A DNA stretch of 64,000 nucleotides from Cyclobacteriaceae bacterium (lineage in GTDB: Bacteria > Bacteroidota > Bacteroidia > Cytophagales > Cyclobacteriaceae): assembly GCA_029858965.1 (NCBI GenBank), contig JAOUDZ010000011.1:1-64000 (forward strand), written 5' to 3'. Below the pieces are notes generated by a model. It saw only the letters and a program-made list of their open reading frames with translations. It was not told where the DNA came from and made no database searches. Below are positions 61,444 to 64,000 of the stretch, piece by piece; the stretch's first letter is position 1; the number at the start of each line of letters is the position of its first letter. Made by a program: the position numbers and the translations under genes.

Positions 61444-62781
61444 CTACCCTTCAGCCAACAACTTCGTCAGTGCAATATCCACTTTTTCAAAATCAAAACC
61501 GGCTATAATCTCACGCATATTGCGGGCAATATCTTCCAGGCATAAATTACCGATACTCCCTTCGTGGGTGTGTTGCACCGTAGTGGCAGGATGAAAGCTT
61601 CCCTGCTCAATGTCGAGCCCCACTTTTTTGTAGGCATCCCGAAAGGGAATGCCGGTTAATACGAGCTTGTTCACTTCCTCTACGCTGAACAGAAATGCGT
61701 ACTTTTTATCGGCCAGAATATTCTCCTTTACCTTAATGTTAGACAGCATGAGGTGTGTCATGTGCAGGCAATCTTGTATGTGTTGAACGGCCGGAAAAAG
61801 TTTCTCTTTTAGCAACTGCATATCGCGATGATATCCGGATGGCAGATTGGTGGAAGCCAAAGCAATGTCATTCGGTAATGCCTGCAATTGATTGCATCTT
61901 CCCCTGATTATTTCAAACACGTCGGGATTTTTTTTATGCGGCATTATGCTGGATCCGGTTGTCAATTCGTCAGGGAAACTGACGAATCCAAAATTCTGAT
62001 TCAGGAAAAGACAAGCATCCATGGAGAGCTTTGCCAGGGTTGCCGCAATGTTGGCGAGGGCACTGGCGACGATACGTTCTGTTTTTCCACGCCCCATCTG
62101 AGCATACACTACGTTGTAATTAAGGTCTTCAAAACCCAGCAATGCCGTGGTCATTTTCCGATTTAATGGAAATGATGATCCGTATCCTGCGGCAGATCCC
62201 AATGGATTTTTGTTAACGACACGATACGCTGCCTGAAGGCAAATCAAGTCATCCACTAAACTTTCTGCATAGGCTCCAAACCACAAACCAAATGACGAGG
62301 GCATCGCCAGTTGAAGATGTGTATAGCCTGGAAGTAGGTGATCCTTAAAATTCTCACTTTGTTGCTGGAGCAAATTGAACAGTGATTCTACTGCTGCCAC
62401 AATGTTCCTTATTTCCGCGCGAAGGAATAGTTTGATATCCACCAATACCTGATCATTCCTGGATCGGCCGCTGTGTATTTTCTTACCAACATCACCACGC
62501 TTCCTTGTTAACTCCAGTTCAACCTGCGAATGAATATCCTCAACACCCTCATCAACCTTAAATTCACCGGCGGCAATTCTGGCATATATATTTTTTAGTT
62601 CTGCAGCGAGTACTTTGCGCTCCTGAGGCTTTAACAATCCAATGGACTCGAGCATTGCGATGTGCGCTAGAGATCCCAGGACATCATACTTTGCCAGATA
62701 CATATCCATTTCCTGATCTTTCCCCACAGTGAATTTTTCTACTTCCTTGCTTGATGTTTTATCCTTTTGCCAGAGTTTCAT
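61444..62781 (-). CDS. argH: Argininosuccinate lyase
   Basis: A 445-residue ArgH. The fumarase/lyase signature TTGSSIMPHKKNPD, the SGRSRNDQVLVD block and LQLAMPSSFGLW are conserved. It cleaves argininosuccinate to arginine and fumarate in the last step of arginine synthesis. It follows the M20 deacetylase gene on the same strand (154-bp gap), and both belong to arginine biosynthesis. The ATG at 62781 is the family N-terminus (MKLWQKD). Confidence 0.95.
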   Translation of the reverse strand: MKLWQKDKTSSKEVEKFTVGKDQEMDMYLAKYDVLGSLAHIAMLESIGLLKPQERKVLAAELKNIYARIAAGEFKVDEGVEDIHSQVELELTRKRGDVGKKIHSGRSRNDQVLVDIKLFLRAEIRNIVAAVESLFNLLQQQSENFKDHLLPGYTHLQLAMPSSFGLWFGAYAESLVDDLICLQAAYRVVNKNPLGSAAGYGSSFPLNRKMTTALLGFEDLNYNVVYAQMGRGKTERIVASALANIAATLAKLSMDACLFLNQNFGFVSFPDELTTGSSIMPHKKNPDVFEIIRGRCNQLQALPNDIALASTNLPSGYHRDMQLLKEKLFPAVQHIQDCLHMTHLMLSNIKVKENILADKKYAFLFSVEEVNKLVLTGIPFRDAYKKVGLDIEQGSFHPATTVQHTHEGSIGNLCLEDIARNMREIIAGFDFEKVDIALTKLLAEG

Positions 62782-62935
62782 GTATGGGTAATATTAAATT
62801 CAGTTTTGAGAAACGTTTCTGCAATTAAAAATCTTAAGGTCAAACCAGCAGCTACCTGCATCCAAATTAGAAAATGAAAGCTGATGGATCAAACTGACAA
62901 CGCATTAACTTTCATTCATTCCGCTCCGCGTGAAA

Positions 62936-64000
62936 CTAAGGCAGGATTATGTTGTCTAATAATCTTATGTACGTCTGAATGCCCGTTTCAATTTCATCTA
63001 AATAGATGAACTCATCGGCAGAATGTGATCGGGCGGAATCCCCGGGACCAATTTTGACAGAGGGAACGCTGATAAGAGCCTGATCGGATGTTGTTGGGGA
63101 ACCATACAATCGGATACCCAATTTCTTAGCCGACAGCACCAAAGGGTGATCCTGCGCGATACCTGAAGACCGCATCCTCAAAGAACGCGGCGTGACGCTG
63201 CATTTCACATGTTCTTTTATAATAGATAACGCATCCTCCAGTGTGTAGGCATCCGTAACCCGCACATCAATCGTAAACTGACAATCGGCAGGCACGACAT
63301 TATGCTGACTTCCGGAATGTATTATTGTCACAGACATTTTCATTTCTCCAAGGGTATCGGAAACCTTTGGAAACCGGTATGAACTAAACCACTCGAGGTC
63401 AGGTAACGCTTCATGTATAGCATTGATGCCTTCTTCGCGTGCCGCGTGTCCGGGTTTGCCTGTCGCAATACAATCAAGGACCATCAACCCCTTTTCCGCG
63501 ATAGCCATTTCACAAAGCGTGGGTTCTCCGACGATAGCAAAATCTACAGCGGGCAGTGATGACCAGACACTTTCAATTCCTCCTGTTCCTGAAATCTCTT
63601 CTTCCGCGGTAGCCGCCATCACCAGATTGTATTTCGGCAGTTCAATTTGATCATAATGCAAGAAGGTGGCAATGAGTGAAACAAGCGGTCCGCCAGCGTC
63701 ATTGCTGCCCAGCCCAAACAGTTTGTTATCGATCATTTCCGGTTTGAACGGATCGCGCGTATATCCTGAGTTCGGACGAACCGTGTCGTGATGTGAGTTT
63801 AACAACATAGTTGGCTTCGAAGGATCGAAACGCCGATTCTTTACCCACACATTATTACCCTCTCGGTTTGTAGCAATACCGTGTTTCTTAAAAAATGCTT
63901 CGATAGCAGACGCTGACACTGCTTCCTCCCTGCTGTAGGAAGGTATTGCAATGAGTTCTTGAAGGAGAACCAGCGCATCTTGATAAAGTTTCTTATGCAT
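62936..64000 (-). CDS. M20-family deacylase of arginine synthesis (ArgE-like), start at window edge
   Basis: A 354-residue M20 metallopeptidase whose ATG occupies the last three bases of the window, so an upstream start cannot be excluded. Zinc-site residues are H70 and D72 in NSHHDTV, D101 in SNDAGG, E134/E135 in AEEEISG, and a C-terminal His in ARSHSADEFI. In Bacteroidota the homologous enzyme removes an acetyl or succinyl group from citrulline or ornithine. Next to argH this role is likely; the acyl group cannot be read from sequence. Confidence 0.85.
   Translation of the reverse strand: MHKKLYQDALVLLQELIAIPSYSREEAVSASAIEAFFKKHGIATNREGNNVWVKNRRFDPSKPTMLLNSHHDTVRPNSGYTRDPFKPEMIDNKLFGLGSNDAGGPLVSLIATFLHYDQIELPKYNLVMAATAEEEISGTGGIESVWSSLPAVDFAIVGEPTLCEMAIAEKGLMVLDCIATGKPGHAAREEGINAIHEALPDLEWFSSYRFPKVSDTLGEMKMSVTIIHSGSQHNVVPADCQFTIDVRVTDAYTLEDALSIIKEHVKCSVTPRSLRMRSSGIAQDHPLVLSAKKLGIRLYGSPTTSDQALISVPSVKIGPGDSARSHSADEFIYLDEIETGIQTYIRLLDNIILP

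Noticed and set aside
1..64000. CRISPR array, tRNA, rRNA, prophage or integrative element
   Set aside because: No regularly spaced repeats, cloverleaf-like sequences, conserved rRNA stretches or integrase genes were noticed by reading. A tRNA scan was not possible here.

Overview
The window looks like chromosomal DNA from a member of the Bacteroidota, most likely a free-living, polysaccharide-degrading Cytophagales-type bacterium. The evidence is a PorP/SprF-type outer membrane protein of the type IX secretion system (T9SS), a large secreted protein with a T9SS C-terminal sorting tail, a Nudix-type AraR regulator, two TAnnTTTG promoter boxes, weak or absent Shine-Dalgarno sequences, and several Bacteroidota-restricted domains of unknown function. 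Base composition is moderate throughout. No rRNA, tRNA, CRISPR array or prophage was seen. The only mobile-element gene is one IS200-like transposase.

Layout. 0-5 kb: the tail of a probable nucleotidyltransferase, an outer-membrane protein with a DUF6799-like repeat protein, a fatty acid desaturase with a lipid A-type acyltransferase, and the IS200-like transposase. 5-12 kb: secreted and carbohydrate-active proteins (CotH/LTD T9SS cargo, GH26 mannanase-like enzyme, GH13 lipoprotein). 12-22.4 kb: sugar catabolism. A three-gene L-fucose-type oxidative module (dehydrogenase, lactonase, mutarotase) is followed by a tight L-arabinose operon on the minus strand: araB, araD, GH127 beta-L-arabinofuranosidase, araA, sodium/sugar symporter, araR. 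22.6-34.5 kb: MtgA, NIPSNAP, GMC oxidoreductase with a PhyH dioxygenase, glutaminyl cyclotransferase, DedA, a RimB-RimK-aspartoacylase trio, DUF2911, Ffh and glycerate kinase. 34.5-41.6 kb: molybdenum cofactor genes (moeA, moaC, moaE, moaD, moaA) mixed with a voltage-gated-type K+ channel, a small membrane-protein pair, and a 39-residue ORF with its own strong terminator.

41.6-64 kb: a PQQ-type sugar dehydrogenase, a YfhO-like membrane protein, a hexuronate-type MFS transporter with an enolase-superfamily acid-sugar dehydratase, PorP/SprF fused to a SPOR-like tail, a methyltransferase, a Gfo/Idh/MocA oxidoreductase, a rhomboid-MORN-TonB fusion next to a Ste24-type protease, a histone-like YtxH protein, a run of enzymes with export signals (FAH-family hydrolase, TIM-barrel isomerase, P1 peptidase, RraA family), and two arginine biosynthesis genes (argH and an ArgE-type M20 deacetylase that starts at the window edge).

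The best candidates for something new are: (1) two mutually exclusive perfect hairpins 125 bp upstream of the PorP-SPOR gene; (2) the rhomboid-MORN-TonB fusion; (3) the RimB-RimK-aspartoacylase trio, which looks like a peptide-tail writing and trimming module; (4) the set of normally cytoplasmic enzyme families carrying Tat or Sec signals; (5) the 39-residue membrane ORF. These are inferences from sequence reading only; no searches were run.
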